NCBI GenBank assembly: GCA_964651445.1
Contig: CAZYYW010000053.1
Coordinates: 1-15,078 of the forward strand
Reading direction: 5' to 3'
Length of the DNA: 15,078 bases
Source: GCA-2746365 sp964651445
Lineage (GTDB): Bacteria > Pseudomonadota > Gammaproteobacteria > SZUA-229
This document shows, piece by piece, positions 7,265 through 14,942 of this stretch (position 1 is the stretch's first letter; every line of letters starts with the position of its first letter). Under the pieces are notes generated by a model, which had not been told where the DNA came from, made no database searches, and saw only the letters and a list, made by a program, of their open reading frames with translations. Made by a program: the position numbers and the translations under genes.

Positions 7265-7269
7265 AGGAG
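7265..7269 (+). promoter_or_regulatory. Strong ribosome binding site of atpE
   Basis: AGGAG lies 6 bases before the atpE ATG. It is the clearest Shine-Dalgarno sequence in the operon, which fits the need for about ten c subunits per complex from one polycistronic message. The atpC site, by contrast, is poor. Confidence 0.65.
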
Positions 7270-7275
7270 ATCATA

Positions 7276-7503
7276 ATGGAAGCTTCATTGATAATTCTCG
7301 CAGCCGCAATGCTTTTAGGCATGGCTGCATTAGGCGCAGCAATCGGCATCGCTATCTTAGGCGCACGTTTTATGGACGGCATTGCTCGTCAGCCAGAGTT
7401 ACTGCCTATGTTGCGTACCCAGTTTTTCATCGTAATGGGCCTTGTTGACGCGGTTCCAATGATTGGCGTAGGTATTGCTTTTTATATTCTGTTTGCTGTT
7501 TAA
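7276..7503 (+). CDS. atpE: F1Fo ATP synthase subunit c
   Basis: Subunit c is the two-helix hairpin that assembles into the rotating ring of Fo. The 75-aa protein has helix 1 with GAAIGIAILGARFMDG (20-35), the polar loop ARQPELLPMLRTQ (37-49) that contacts gamma and epsilon, and helix 2 carrying the proton-binding carboxylate D58 in MGLVDAVPM (E. coli D61). The residues of Na+-type rings (a Gln in helix 1, Ser/Thr after the carboxylate) are absent, so it should be proton-specific. It has a strong AGGAG ribosome site and an 82-base gap before atpF that holds no clear hairpin. Confidence 0.98.
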   Translation: MEASLIILAAAMLLGMAALGAAIGIAILGARFMDGIARQPELLPMLRTQFFIVMGLVDAVPMIGVGIAFYILFAV

Positions 7504-7585
7504 GGTTAGAGCGCCAGTAACACGGCTGTTTACCTAAGCACTAAATAAAGCATAGATAAGAATTTAAGAAAAGCGGAGTTCATTA

Positions 7586-8056
7586 ATGAACATTAACCTA
7601 ACTCTAATCGGCCAATCGATCACCTTCGCATTGTTTGTCTGGTTCTGCATGAAGTATATCTGGCCGCCTATAATGGGTGCGTTAGAAGCGCGAAAAAAAG
7701 AAATTGCTGATGGTCTGGCGGCGGCTGAACGCGGTCACCAGGCGCATGAACTGGCAGAGAAAAGCGCGGTCAAGCATATAAAAGAAGCAAAAGGTCAGGC
7801 GACCAACATCATTGCGCAGGCACAAAAACGTGCGGATGAAATAGTTGAAGAAGCAAAAGGCGATGCCAAGACAGAGGCCGGCCGTATTGTCGCAGGTGCC
7901 AACGCTGAAATTACGCAAGAAACAAACCGTGCGCGCGAGCAACTACGAAAGGAAGTTGTGGTGTTAGCCATAGCCGGTGCTGAAAAAATTATTAAACGTG
8001 AAGTTGATAAAAAGGCACACGCTGCAACTTTAGATGACCTTGCAGCGCAATTATAA
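7586..8056 (+). CDS. atpF: F1Fo ATP synthase subunit b
   Basis: Subunit b is the peripheral stalk; two copies link subunit a in the membrane to delta on top of F1. The 156-aa length equals the E. coli protein. One membrane helix at about 5-27 (LTLIGQSITFALFVWFCMKY) is followed by the conserved WPPIMGALEARKKEIADGL and a long, charged, Ala-rich coiled coil to the end. GGAG lies 7-8 bases before the ATG. Only a single b-type gene is present, as in most gammaproteobacteria, and no b' gene is seen. atpH follows after 40 bases. Confidence 0.97.
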   Translation: MNINLTLIGQSITFALFVWFCMKYIWPPIMGALEARKKEIADGLAAAERGHQAHELAEKSAVKHIKEAKGQATNIIAQAQKRADEIVEEAKGDAKTEAGRIVAGANAEITQETNRAREQLRKEVVVLAIAGAEKIIKREVDKKAHAATLDDLAAQL

Positions 8057-8096
8057 CTCGCAGACCTTTTAGCCGGTTTTCAGGAAATACAAGATT

Positions 8097-8645
8097 ATGT
8101 CAGATCTTATAACTGCAGCACGACCCTACGCGAAAGCGGTTTACGAGGTCGCTTTTGGTGCTGACGATAAAAGTACTGCAATGGCTTCATGGAGTGACGC
8201 GCTCGCAAACCTGACGGAAGTTGTCAATGATAAGCGAGTACGTGAACAACTGGAAAGCCCGAGCTTAGGAAAAGCGCAAAAAGGTGAATTAATCATACAG
8301 ATTTTGGCTGACGCTTTGTCGTTACAGCAACAAAATCTGGTTAAATTGATGGCAGAAAATGACCGTTTAGAAGTAATGAGCGGTGTTATGCAGCAGTTTG
8401 AAGAGGCGCGAGCAAAAGCCGAAAATAAAATCGAAGCCGAGGTCGTTTCAGCATTTGAACTAAGTGCCGAGCAGATGAACGAACTGGTTAACACATTAAA
8501 GAATAAACTTGGCTGTGATGTCACGCTGACCACAACGATTGATGAATCGTTGATTGGTGGTGTAATCATCAAAGCCGGTGACACTATTATTGACGCGTCA
8601 ATGAAATCGCAACTTGATTCTCTCGCGCTTTCACTAGGACGATAA
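8097..8645 (+). CDS. atpH: F1Fo ATP synthase subunit delta
   Basis: Delta caps the F1 head and joins it to the b stalk. The 182-aa protein (178 in E. coli) starts ARPYAKAVYEVAF (8-20), the family's N-terminal helix, and ends with the conserved C-terminal IGGVIIKAGDTIIDASMKSQLDSL. In between lies the six-helix domain, with SPSLGKAQKGELI near 54-66. The ribosome site (AGGA) is rather far from the ATG, at about 12 bases. It is followed by atpA after 9 bases, which suggests coupled translation. A long open frame runs antisense across atpH but has no support. Confidence 0.96.
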   Translation: MSDLITAARPYAKAVYEVAFGADDKSTAMASWSDALANLTEVVNDKRVREQLESPSLGKAQKGELIIQILADALSLQQQNLVKLMAENDRLEVMSGVMQQFEEARAKAENKIEAEVVSAFELSAEQMNELVNTLKNKLGCDVTLTTTIDESLIGGVIIKAGDTIIDASMKSQLDSLALSLGR

Positions 8646-8654
8646 GAGGCACAC

Positions 8655-10196
8655 ATGCAACTAAATCCATCAGAAATCAGTGAACTGATTAAACAACGAA
8701 TTGAAAACTTTGATAACAAAGTTGAGGCTCGTACCGAAGGCACCATCGTTAGTCTGACTGACGGTATTGTTCGAATACACGGTCTTGCCGATGCAATGCA
8801 AGGTGAGATGATCGAATTACCCGGTGATACCTTTGCCATGGCGTTAAACCTGGAGCGTGATTCTGTCGGTGCAGTGGTTTTAGGTAGCTACGGACATTTG
8901 ACAGAAGGTGATACTGCAAAATGTACCGGCCGTATTTTGGAAGTGCCTATCGGTGAAGCATTATTAGGCCGAGTGGTCGATGCGTTGGGTGTTCCCATTG
9001 ATGGTAAAGGCCCCATTGACACTGAGTTAACAGCACCGGTTGAAAAAATTGCGCCGGGCGTTATTGAGCGTAAATCAGTAGACCAACCCGTACAAACAGG
9101 ACTGAAAGCAATCGATGCGATGGTGCCGGTTGGACGCGGACAGCGCGAGTTGATTATTGGTGATCGTCAGACCGGAAAAACAGCGGTAGCGATTGATGCC
9201 ATTATTAATCAGAAAGATACCGGGGTGAAATGTATTTATGTTGCCATTGGCCAAAAAGCGTCAACGGTTGCCAATATTGTACGCAAACTGGAAGAGCATG
9301 GCGCGATGGCACACACCATTGTGGTTGCTGCCAGTGCAGCAGAATCTGCAGCCATGCAGTATATCGCGCCCTATTCCGGTTGCACCATGGGTGAATATTT
9401 TCGTGATCGCGGACAGGATGCATTAATTGTTTATGATGATCTAACCAAGCAGGCGTGGGCATATCGTCAAGTTTCATTATTGTTACGTCGACCACCAGGG
9501 CGTGAAGCTTATCCGGGTGATGTTTTCTATTTACATTCACGTTTATTAGAACGTGCTTCACGGGTGAATGCAGAATACGTGGAAGCGTTTACCAATGGTG
9601 AAGTTAAAGGCAAGACCGGATCATTAACCGCGTTACCCATTATTGAAACTCAGGAAGGAGATGTTTCCGCATTTGTACCAACGAATGTAATCTCCATTAC
9701 CGATGGTCAGATATTTTTAGAAAGCGATTTATTCAACTCCGGCATACGCCCAGCGATTAATGCCGGTTTGTCGGTATCACGAGTCGGTGGTGCCGCACAA
9801 ACGTCCATTATTAAAAAATTAGGTGGCGGCGTACGTTTGACGCTGGCACAGTACCGAGAATTAGCGGCCTTCGCACAATTTGCTTCTGACCTTGACGATA
9901 TAACACGTGCCCAGTTGGAACGTGGTCAGCGTGTTACCGAATTGATGAAACAAGGGCAGTATTCGCCGTTATCGGTTGCAGAAATGGCGATGAGTTTATA
10001 TGCTGCCAACGAAGGCTATCTGGATGATGTCGATGTTAAAAAGGTTGTTGATTATGAAGCAGCGATGCATGCAGCGATGAGCAGTAAACATGCCGATCTA
10101 ATGGCTAAAATTAATGAAACCGGCGATTACAATGATGACATCGCAGCAGAAATGAAATCTGCTCTGGAAGATTTTAAAACCAACGGTGTTTATTAG
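8655..10196 (+). CDS. atpA: F1Fo ATP synthase subunit alpha
   Basis: Alpha forms the F1 hexamer with beta, binds nucleotide without turning it over, and supplies an arginine finger to the catalytic site. The 513-aa length equals E. coli. The N-terminus MQLNPSEISELIKQRIENF, the Walker A GDRQTGKT at 169-176, LIVYDDLTKQAWAYRQ with RRPPGREAYPGDVF, and the SVSRVGGAAQ stretch with the arginine finger are all intact. Trp in KQAWAYRQ, where E. coli has Val, I recall from pseudomonads and is not odd. AGAGG sits 5 bases before the ATG. atpG follows after 21 bases. Confidence 0.98.
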   Translation: MQLNPSEISELIKQRIENFDNKVEARTEGTIVSLTDGIVRIHGLADAMQGEMIELPGDTFAMALNLERDSVGAVVLGSYGHLTEGDTAKCTGRILEVPIGEALLGRVVDALGVPIDGKGPIDTELTAPVEKIAPGVIERKSVDQPVQTGLKAIDAMVPVGRGQRELIIGDRQTGKTAVAIDAIINQKDTGVKCIYVAIGQKASTVANIVRKLEEHGAMAHTIVVAASAAESAAMQYIAPYSGCTMGEYFRDRGQDALIVYDDLTKQAWAYRQVSLLLRRPPGREAYPGDVFYLHSRLLERASRVNAEYVEAFTNGEVKGKTGSLTALPIIETQEGDVSAFVPTNVISITDGQIFLESDLFNSGIRPAINAGLSVSRVGGAAQTSIIKKLGGGVRLTLAQYRELAAFAQFASDLDDITRAQLERGQRVTELMKQGQYSPLSVAEMAMSLYAANEGYLDDVDVKKVVDYEAAMHAAMSSKHADLMAKINETGDYNDDIAAEMKSALEDFKTNGVY

Positions 10197-10217
10197 TAGG
10201 TATCAAAGAGAATAATT

Positions 10218-11084
10218 ATGGCAGGCGCTAAAGAAATACGCACTCAGATCAAAAGTATACAAAATACTCAAAAGATCACCAAAGCAATGGAAATGGTTGC
10301 AGCGAGCAAAATGCGCAAGGCACAACAGCGGATGCGTGCCACGCGCCCTTATGCCGAAAAGATGCGCACCGTGCTAAACCATCTTGCACAAGCACACTGT
10401 GAATATCAGCACCCTTATTTGCAAGCACGAGAAGACGTTAAACGTGTTGGCTATATCGTGGTGTCATCTGACCGTGGTTTATGTGGCGGCTTAAATACGA
10501 ATATGTTCAAGGCGGCTGTAGCTGAAATGGCTAACTGGCAAGAGAAAGGTGTGGAAGTCGATTTATGCACTATCGGTAAAAAATCTGCGACCTTTTTCTC
10601 CCGCTTCAGTGGCAATATTATTTCGGGTGTCGATAGTCTGGGTGACCAACCTTCACAGGAAGCATTAATTGGCACGGTAAAAGTTATGCTGGATGCTTAT
10701 GATGCCGGCAACATTGACCGTTTGTTTTTGGTCAGTAATGTTTTTGAAAATACCATGTCGCAGCTACCGAATATTCTGCAGCTGATCCCCGTTGGTGGAG
10801 ATGTTGATACCAATCTGGAGCATCATTGGGATTATATATACGAGCCAGAGACCAAGCTTATTATTGATGCCTTGATGATGCGATATATTGAATCACAGGT
10901 TTACAAGGGCGTGGTGGAAAATATTGCCTGCGAAATGTCAGCGCGAATGGTGGCAATGAAAAGTGCAACGGACAATGCAGGCGACATTATTAAAGAGCTG
11001 AAAACCATTTATAACAAAGCCAGACAGGCATCAATCACGCAGGAAATTTCCGAGATTGTTGCTGGGGCATCTGCGGTTACATAA
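10218..11084 (+). CDS. atpG: F1Fo ATP synthase subunit gamma
   Basis: Gamma is the central shaft that turns inside the alpha/beta hexamer and couples the c-ring to catalysis. The 288-aa protein (287 in E. coli) has the two long terminal helices that form the shaft: the N-terminal one with KEIRTQIKSIQNTQKITKAM and VAASKMRKAQQRM, the C-terminal one with LKTIYNKARQASITQEISEI. The family stretch SDRGLCGGLNTNMF lies between, near 89-102. A weak AGAGAA ribosome site precedes the ATG. A 105-base gap separates it from atpD, the longest spacing within the operon; I see no convincing hairpin or promoter in it. Confidence 0.97.
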   Translation: MAGAKEIRTQIKSIQNTQKITKAMEMVAASKMRKAQQRMRATRPYAEKMRTVLNHLAQAHCEYQHPYLQAREDVKRVGYIVVSSDRGLCGGLNTNMFKAAVAEMANWQEKGVEVDLCTIGKKSATFFSRFSGNIISGVDSLGDQPSQEALIGTVKVMLDAYDAGNIDRLFLVSNVFENTMSQLPNILQLIPVGGDVDTNLEHHWDYIYEPETKLIIDALMMRYIESQVYKGVVENIACEMSARMVAMKSATDNAGDIIKELKTIYNKARQASITQEISEIVAGASAVT

Positions 11085-11189
11085 AACCACGCAAGCCGAT
11101 AAGTTTTAAAAAATTTAACGAGAGCTTTGCTGAAAATAACAGGCTTTCTTAACACAATTAATACATAAGTATTTACGAGGATATCAATC

Positions 11190-12566
11190 ATGAGTACCGG
11201 AAACGTAGTAGAGATTATCGGCGCGGTTATCGACGTCGAATTTCCACGGGACTCCATTCCTAAAGTTTACGATGCACTAAAACTTGATGAAACAGGTTTA
11301 ACCATGGAAGTGCAGGCGCAATTGGGCGATGGTGTTGTGCGTGCGATTGCAATGGGTGCAACAGAAGGTTTGCGTCGTGGTATGGAAGTCAAAAATACCG
11401 GTGATGCTATTCGTGTGCCTGTCGGCCCTAAAACATTGGGTCGTATTATGGATGTACTGGGTAACCCGATTGATAACCAGGGCGATATTGGCAATGAGGA
11501 AGACATGCCGATTCACCGTAAGCCACCGGCTTTTGAAGAACAGTCTTCAGGCACCGAGATACTGGAAACCGGTATTAAAGTCATCGATCTGGTTATGCCT
11601 ATTGCCAAAGGCGGTAAAATTGGTTTGTTCGGCGGTGCCGGTGTTGGTAAGACCGTTACACTGATGGAATTAATTCGAAATATTGCGGTTGAGCACAGTG
11701 GCTTCTCAGTATTTGCAGGCGTGGGTGAGCGTACCCGTGAAGGCAATGATTTCTACTACGAAATGCAAGAAGGCGGTGTACTCGATAAAGTGGCACTGGT
11801 TTACGGGCAAATGAATGAGCCACCGGGTAATCGTCTTCGCGTGGCTTTAACCGGTTTGACTATGGCGGAATATTTCCGCGATCAGGGCAGTGATGTATTA
11901 ATGTTTATTGATAACATTTATCGCTACACATTGGCCGGCACAGAAGTCTCTGCATTGCTAGGTCGTATGCCATCTGCGGTAGGTTATCAGCCAACTTTGG
12001 CAGAAGAAATGGGTGTGCTGCAAGAGCGTATTACTTCGACCAAAACCGGTTCAATCACCTCTTTCCAAGCGGTGTATGTACCGGCGGATGACTTAACCGA
12101 TCCATCACCCGCAACCACTTTTGCGCATCTGGATGCGACCTTGGTATTATCGCGTCAGGTAGCCGAGTTAGGTATTTACCCAGCGGTGGATCCATTGGAT
12201 TCTAGCTCACGTATTTTAGACCCACTGATTGTTGGCACCGAGCACTATGACATAGCGCGTGGAGTGCAGGGATTATTACAGCGTTATAAAGAGCTGAAAG
12301 ACATTATTGCGATTCTCGGCATGGATGAGCTATCCGATGAAGATAAACAGGCAGTATCCCGCGCCCGTAAAATTCAACGCTTCTTATCGCAACCTTTCTT
12401 TGTGGCAGAAATTTTCACCGGAGCACCGGGTAAGTACGTCACCCTGAAAGATAGTTTAGCCGCATTCAAAGCCATTCTTGCGGGTGATCATGATGACCTG
12501 CCTGAGCAAGCATTTTACATGGTTGGTGGTATTGATGAAGTCATCGAAAAAGCGAAATCACTGTAA
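11190..12566 (+). CDS. atpD: F1Fo ATP synthase subunit beta (catalytic)
   Basis: Beta carries the three catalytic sites that make ATP. The 458-aa protein (460 in E. coli) has the Walker A GGAGVGKT at 148-155 (catalytic K154), GERTREGND with catalytic E180 and R181, MFIDNIYRYTLAGTE around 238-252, and the DELSDED motif at 379-385 that contacts gamma. The IYRYTLAGTE variant, rather than the widespread IFRFTQAG, is as in E. coli and supports a gammaproteobacterial origin. GAGG lies 9 bases before the ATG. atpC follows after 36 bases. Confidence 0.98.
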   Translation: MSTGNVVEIIGAVIDVEFPRDSIPKVYDALKLDETGLTMEVQAQLGDGVVRAIAMGATEGLRRGMEVKNTGDAIRVPVGPKTLGRIMDVLGNPIDNQGDIGNEEDMPIHRKPPAFEEQSSGTEILETGIKVIDLVMPIAKGGKIGLFGGAGVGKTVTLMELIRNIAVEHSGFSVFAGVGERTREGNDFYYEMQEGGVLDKVALVYGQMNEPPGNRLRVALTGLTMAEYFRDQGSDVLMFIDNIYRYTLAGTEVSALLGRMPSAVGYQPTLAEEMGVLQERITSTKTGSITSFQAVYVPADDLTDPSPATTFAHLDATLVLSRQVAELGIYPAVDPLDSSSRILDPLIVGTEHYDIARGVQGLLQRYKELKDIIAILGMDELSDEDKQAVSRARKIQRFLSQPFFVAEIFTGAPGKYVTLKDSLAAFKAILAGDHDDLPEQAFYMVGGIDEVIEKAKSL

Positions 12567-12602
12567 CCAGCGCAATAGTACAGCAGGTATAAAAAAACAA
12601 TT

Positions 12603-13025
12603 ATGGCTATGACGATGCATGTAGATATTGTAAGTGCTGAGGAGGAAATTTATTCCGGTACAGTGACGCAAGTGTTTGCGCCAGCAGAGCTGGGTGAAGT
12701 CGGTATTATGCCGCGGCATGCGCCCATGCTATCAACATTAAATGCAGGCGTGGTTCGCGTTATTACGGTTGAAGGCGAAGAGCAGACATTTTTCGTCAGT
12801 GGCGGAATTTTGGAAATTCAACCGCATGTGATTACCATACTTTCCGACACCGCCTTACGGGCAGCCGATATTGATGAATCAGCAGCACTGGAAGCAAAAA
12901 CCCGTGCGGAAGCCGCGATGAAAGACAAAGCTTCAGACATGGATTATGCAAAAGCAAAATCTGAGTTGATTGCAGCGGTAGCGCAGATTGATGCCTTGAA
13001 AAAATTGCGTAAGAGTCGGAAATAA
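12603..13025 (+). CDS. atpC: F1Fo ATP synthase subunit epsilon
   Basis: Epsilon binds gamma and the c-ring and can inhibit ATP hydrolysis through its C-terminal helices. The 140-aa protein (139 in E. coli) begins MAMTMHVDIVSAEEEIYSG, followed by GEVGIMPRHAPML and FVSGGILEIQP of the N-terminal beta-sandwich. The C-terminal half (about 88-140) is helical and Ala/Lys-rich, forming the two-helix regulatory arm, which is full length here. The ribosome site is poor (AGG about 15 bases upstream), in line with one copy per complex. It is the last gene before a strong terminator. Confidence 0.97.
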   Translation: MAMTMHVDIVSAEEEIYSGTVTQVFAPAELGEVGIMPRHAPMLSTLNAGVVRVITVEGEEQTFFVSGGILEIQPHVITILSDTALRAADIDESAALEAKTRAEAAMKDKASDMDYAKAKSELIAAVAQIDALKKLRKSRK

Positions 13026-13077
13026 GCATTACATAACTTAAGGATTAACCGGCTTATGCTTCAATTAAGCTATCATT

Positions 13078-13109
13078 AAGGTCGTGCTCGCAAGAGTTCG
13101 ACCTTTTTT
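13078..13109 (+). terminator. Intrinsic terminator of the ATP synthase operon
   Basis: AAGGTCG (13078-13084) pairs perfectly with CGACCTT (13099-13105). The stem continues past a T-T mismatch and a G-T pair into CTC/GAG, closed by a GCAA (GNRA) tetraloop at 13090-13093. The T tract runs from 13104 to 13109. This is a textbook rho-independent terminator 52 bases after the atpC stop, separating the operon from glmU. Confidence 0.88.
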
Positions 13110-13160
13110 GTTCGTATGTAAATATATTGTGCAAAGATCTCATATTAAACAGGGGAAAAA

Positions 13161-14525
13161 ATGAATCTGTCTGTAATCATACTCGCGGCTGGTGCGGGTA
13201 CGCGCATGCGCTCGACAAAACCAAAAGTTTTACACAAACTGGCTGGTTTACCGATGTTAGAACATGTTTACAATACCGCAAAAACATTAGGCGCTGATCA
13301 GGTGCAAGTTGTTTATGGGCATGGCGGTGATTTACTAACGCAGCAGTGCCAGCATTTTGATGTTAGCTGGGCATTGCAGGCTGAGCAGTTAGGAACAGCA
13401 CATGCCGTGCAACAGGCAAGCCCGCAAATAAAAGCAGATGACGTAGCGTTAATTTTGTATGGTGATGTGCCTTTGATTAAAAGCCAGACATTGGAAACCT
13501 TGGTTAAAAACGTCAGTGCGAATAATATATCGTTGTTGACAGTGAAACTTGATGATCCGACAGGCTATGGTCGCATTGTTCGTGAAAATGGAAAAGTAAC
13601 GGCAATTGTCGAACATAAAGATGCCAGTGATGATATTAAAAAAATCAATGAAGCGAATACTGGAATAATGGCATTAAATGCGTCTTATCTAAATGCCTGT
13701 TTAAGTAAGATTGATAATAATAATGTGCAAGCAGAGTATTACCTGACGGATATTATTGCGATGGCAGTAAACGACGGTAATGAAATTTTTACCACCGTGG
13801 TGGAAAATAGTTATGAAGTTGAAGGCGTCAACGACAGAAAACAGCTTGCACGTCTGGAAAGAATATTTCAGCGGGGTATCGCAGAAGAATTGCTAACAGC
13901 GGGTATCAGTTTAGCCGATCCACAACGACTGGATGTTCGTGGCGAACTAACAGTTGGCAGCGATAGTTTTATTGATATTAACTGTTTGTTTGAAGGCACA
14001 GTGAACATTGCCAGTGGCGTGACCATTGGCGCCGGTTGTGTAATTAAAGATAGTCGTATTGGTGATGACTGTATTATCAAACCCTATTCAGTGATAGAAA
14101 GCGCCACTATAGACAGCCGTGCAGAAGTTGGACCGTTTGCCCGTATTCGTCCGGGTACGCATTTAAAAGAAAACAGCCGCGTTGGTAATTTTGTCGAGAT
14201 TAAAAACACCGAACTGGGCAAGAACAGTAAGGCTGGGCATTTGAGCTATTTGGGTGACAGCGAGATTGGCAAGGATGTCAATATAGGTGCTGGCACCATT
14301 ACCTGTAATTATGATGGGGCTAATAAATTCAAGACCGTTATAAAAGATGGTGCATTCATTGGCTCTGATACACAACTGGTAGCACCTGTTACGGTGGGTG
14401 AAAACGCTACCATAGCAGCGGGCACGACCATTACCAAAGATACGGCAGACAACACATTAACCATTAGTCGTACCGCTCAAAAATCAATAGCCGGTTGGCA
14501 GCGACCTGTAAAAAAAGTTATCTAG
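13161..14525 (+). CDS. glmU: Bifunctional GlmU: glucosamine-1-phosphate acetyltransferase / GlcNAc-1-P uridyltransferase
   Basis: GlmU makes UDP-N-acetylglucosamine in two steps, acetylating glucosamine-1-phosphate and then adding UMP from UTP, feeding peptidoglycan and LPS synthesis in the cytoplasm. The 454-aa protein (456 in E. coli) has the N-terminal nucleotidyltransferase with LAAGAGTRMRSTKPKVLH at 8-25, Q73 in LQAEQLGTAHA, YGDVPL at 100-105 (metal-binding D102) and N224. The C-terminal left-handed beta-helix of hexapeptide repeats begins near 250, with the acetyltransferase catalytic His at H360 (KAGHLSYLGD) and NIGAGTITCNYDGANKFKT. AGGGG lies 5 bases before the ATG. It sits 51 bases after the operon terminator, so it needs its own promoter; I see only A/T-rich candidates (TATATT at 13123-13128) without a good -35. 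glmS, the next gene in E. coli, is absent here. Confidence 0.97.
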   Translation: MNLSVIILAAGAGTRMRSTKPKVLHKLAGLPMLEHVYNTAKTLGADQVQVVYGHGGDLLTQQCQHFDVSWALQAEQLGTAHAVQQASPQIKADDVALILYGDVPLIKSQTLETLVKNVSANNISLLTVKLDDPTGYGRIVRENGKVTAIVEHKDASDDIKKINEANTGIMALNASYLNACLSKIDNNNVQAEYYLTDIIAMAVNDGNEIFTTVVENSYEVEGVNDRKQLARLERIFQRGIAEELLTAGISLADPQRLDVRGELTVGSDSFIDINCLFEGTVNIASGVTIGAGCVIKDSRIGDDCIIKPYSVIESATIDSRAEVGPFARIRPGTHLKENSRVGNFVEIKNTELGKNSKAGHLSYLGDSEIGKDVNIGAGTITCNYDGANKFKTVIKDGAFIGSDTQLVAPVTVGENATIAAGTTITKDTADNTLTISRTAQKSIAGWQRPVKKVI

Positions 14526-14537
14526 GTTAGCGTTGGT

Positions 14538-14558
14538 CTTAGCTTTAGTAAGGCTAAG
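14538..14558. terminator. Hairpin between convergent glmU and the DsrC-like gene
   Basis: CTTAGC (14538-14543) pairs with GCTAAG (14553-14558) around a 9-base loop; two more pairs are possible with a bulge. It covers the stop codon of the DsrC-like gene and lies 12 bases after the glmU stop, where a shared terminator would be expected. No T tract follows on either strand, so efficiency as an intrinsic terminator is doubtful. Confidence 0.35.
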
Positions 14559-14877
14559 CCGTACTACCAAAAGACTTATCAATCGCGCCAGCCGGTATAT
14601 TCAAACCGGCAAGGCGACAGCCTTCCGCTACTGGGCCACCAGGAATAATTTGATACAGATACTTCATGCCACCACGGGAATGAAATTTTTCCTCCAGTGC
14701 ATCTTTTATCTGGCGCAAGTTAGGAAATTCAACCTTGTGGTAATACTCTTGTAAGGCACGAATTAAATCCCAGTGATCTTCACTTAGCTTAACGCCGTCC
14801 GTTTTGGCAGTTTTTTCAGCAATATTGACATCCCAGTCAGCCGGCGCGTTGGGGAATGATTCAAGCGAAACGTTCAT
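14554..14877 (-). CDS. DsrC/TusE-family protein with a non-canonical C-terminal arm
   Basis: This 107-aa protein belongs to the DsrC/TusE/RspA family of small sulfur-carrier or sulfur-related regulators. Family marks: DWDVNIAEKTAKTDGVKLSE (14-33), EDHWDLIRALQEYYH (33-47), the RQIKDALEEKF helix (55-65), KYLYQIIPGGPVAEGCRLAGL (72-92). DsrC has two C-terminal cysteines 11 residues apart; TusE keeps only the last. Here the inner one is present (C87), while the position 11 residues on, which follows Gly as in DsrC, is Ala (A98). The chain then runs 9 residues further (IDKSFGSTA) instead of ending one residue later. It therefore should not carry sulfur as TusE does in tRNA 2-thiolation, and its role is unknown; calling it TusE would be misleading. 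The start is firm: AGGAG lies 5 bases before the ATG. It is convergent with glmU. Confidence 0.85.
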   Translation of the reverse strand: MNVSLESFPNAPADWDVNIAEKTAKTDGVKLSEDHWDLIRALQEYYHKVEFPNLRQIKDALEEKFHSRGGMKYLYQIIPGGPVAEGCRLAGLNIPAGAIDKSFGSTA

Positions 14878-14892
14878 GATTGCTCCTGTTAA

Positions 14893-14898
14893 ATTATA
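14893..14898 (-). promoter_or_regulatory. Possible -10 element for the DsrC-like gene
   Basis: A perfect TATAAT on the minus strand lies in the 35 bases between the upstream gene's terminator and the DsrC-like ATG. No good -35 or extended -10 is present, and the leader would be only about ten bases and would begin at or just before the AGGAG. The candidate rests mostly on position. Confidence 0.35.
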
Positions 14899-14912
14899 TG
14901 TCTCACATTATT

Positions 14913-14942
14913 AAAAAAAGTAATAACATCGGCTGTTATTAC
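14913..14942 (-). terminator. Intrinsic terminator of the partial minus-strand gene
   Basis: On the minus strand GTAATAACA (14942-14934) pairs perfectly over 9 bp with TGTTATTAC (14928-14920) around a 5-base loop, then seven Ts (14919-14913). The first stem base is the last base of the TAG stop codon of the upstream gene. The stem is A/T-rich but perfect and the T tract is clean. Confidence 0.8.

Noticed and set aside
8141..8839. 232-aa open frame antisense to atpH and the start of atpA
   Set aside because: Ser/Cys/Ile-rich composition typical of antisense shadows; two strongly supported conserved genes occupy the other strand.
11085..11189. Possible regulatory element or terminator in the atpG-atpD gap
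   Set aside because: The inverted repeats there are short and interrupted, with no clean T tract and no good promoter match; it looks like ordinary spacer plus the atpD ribosome site.
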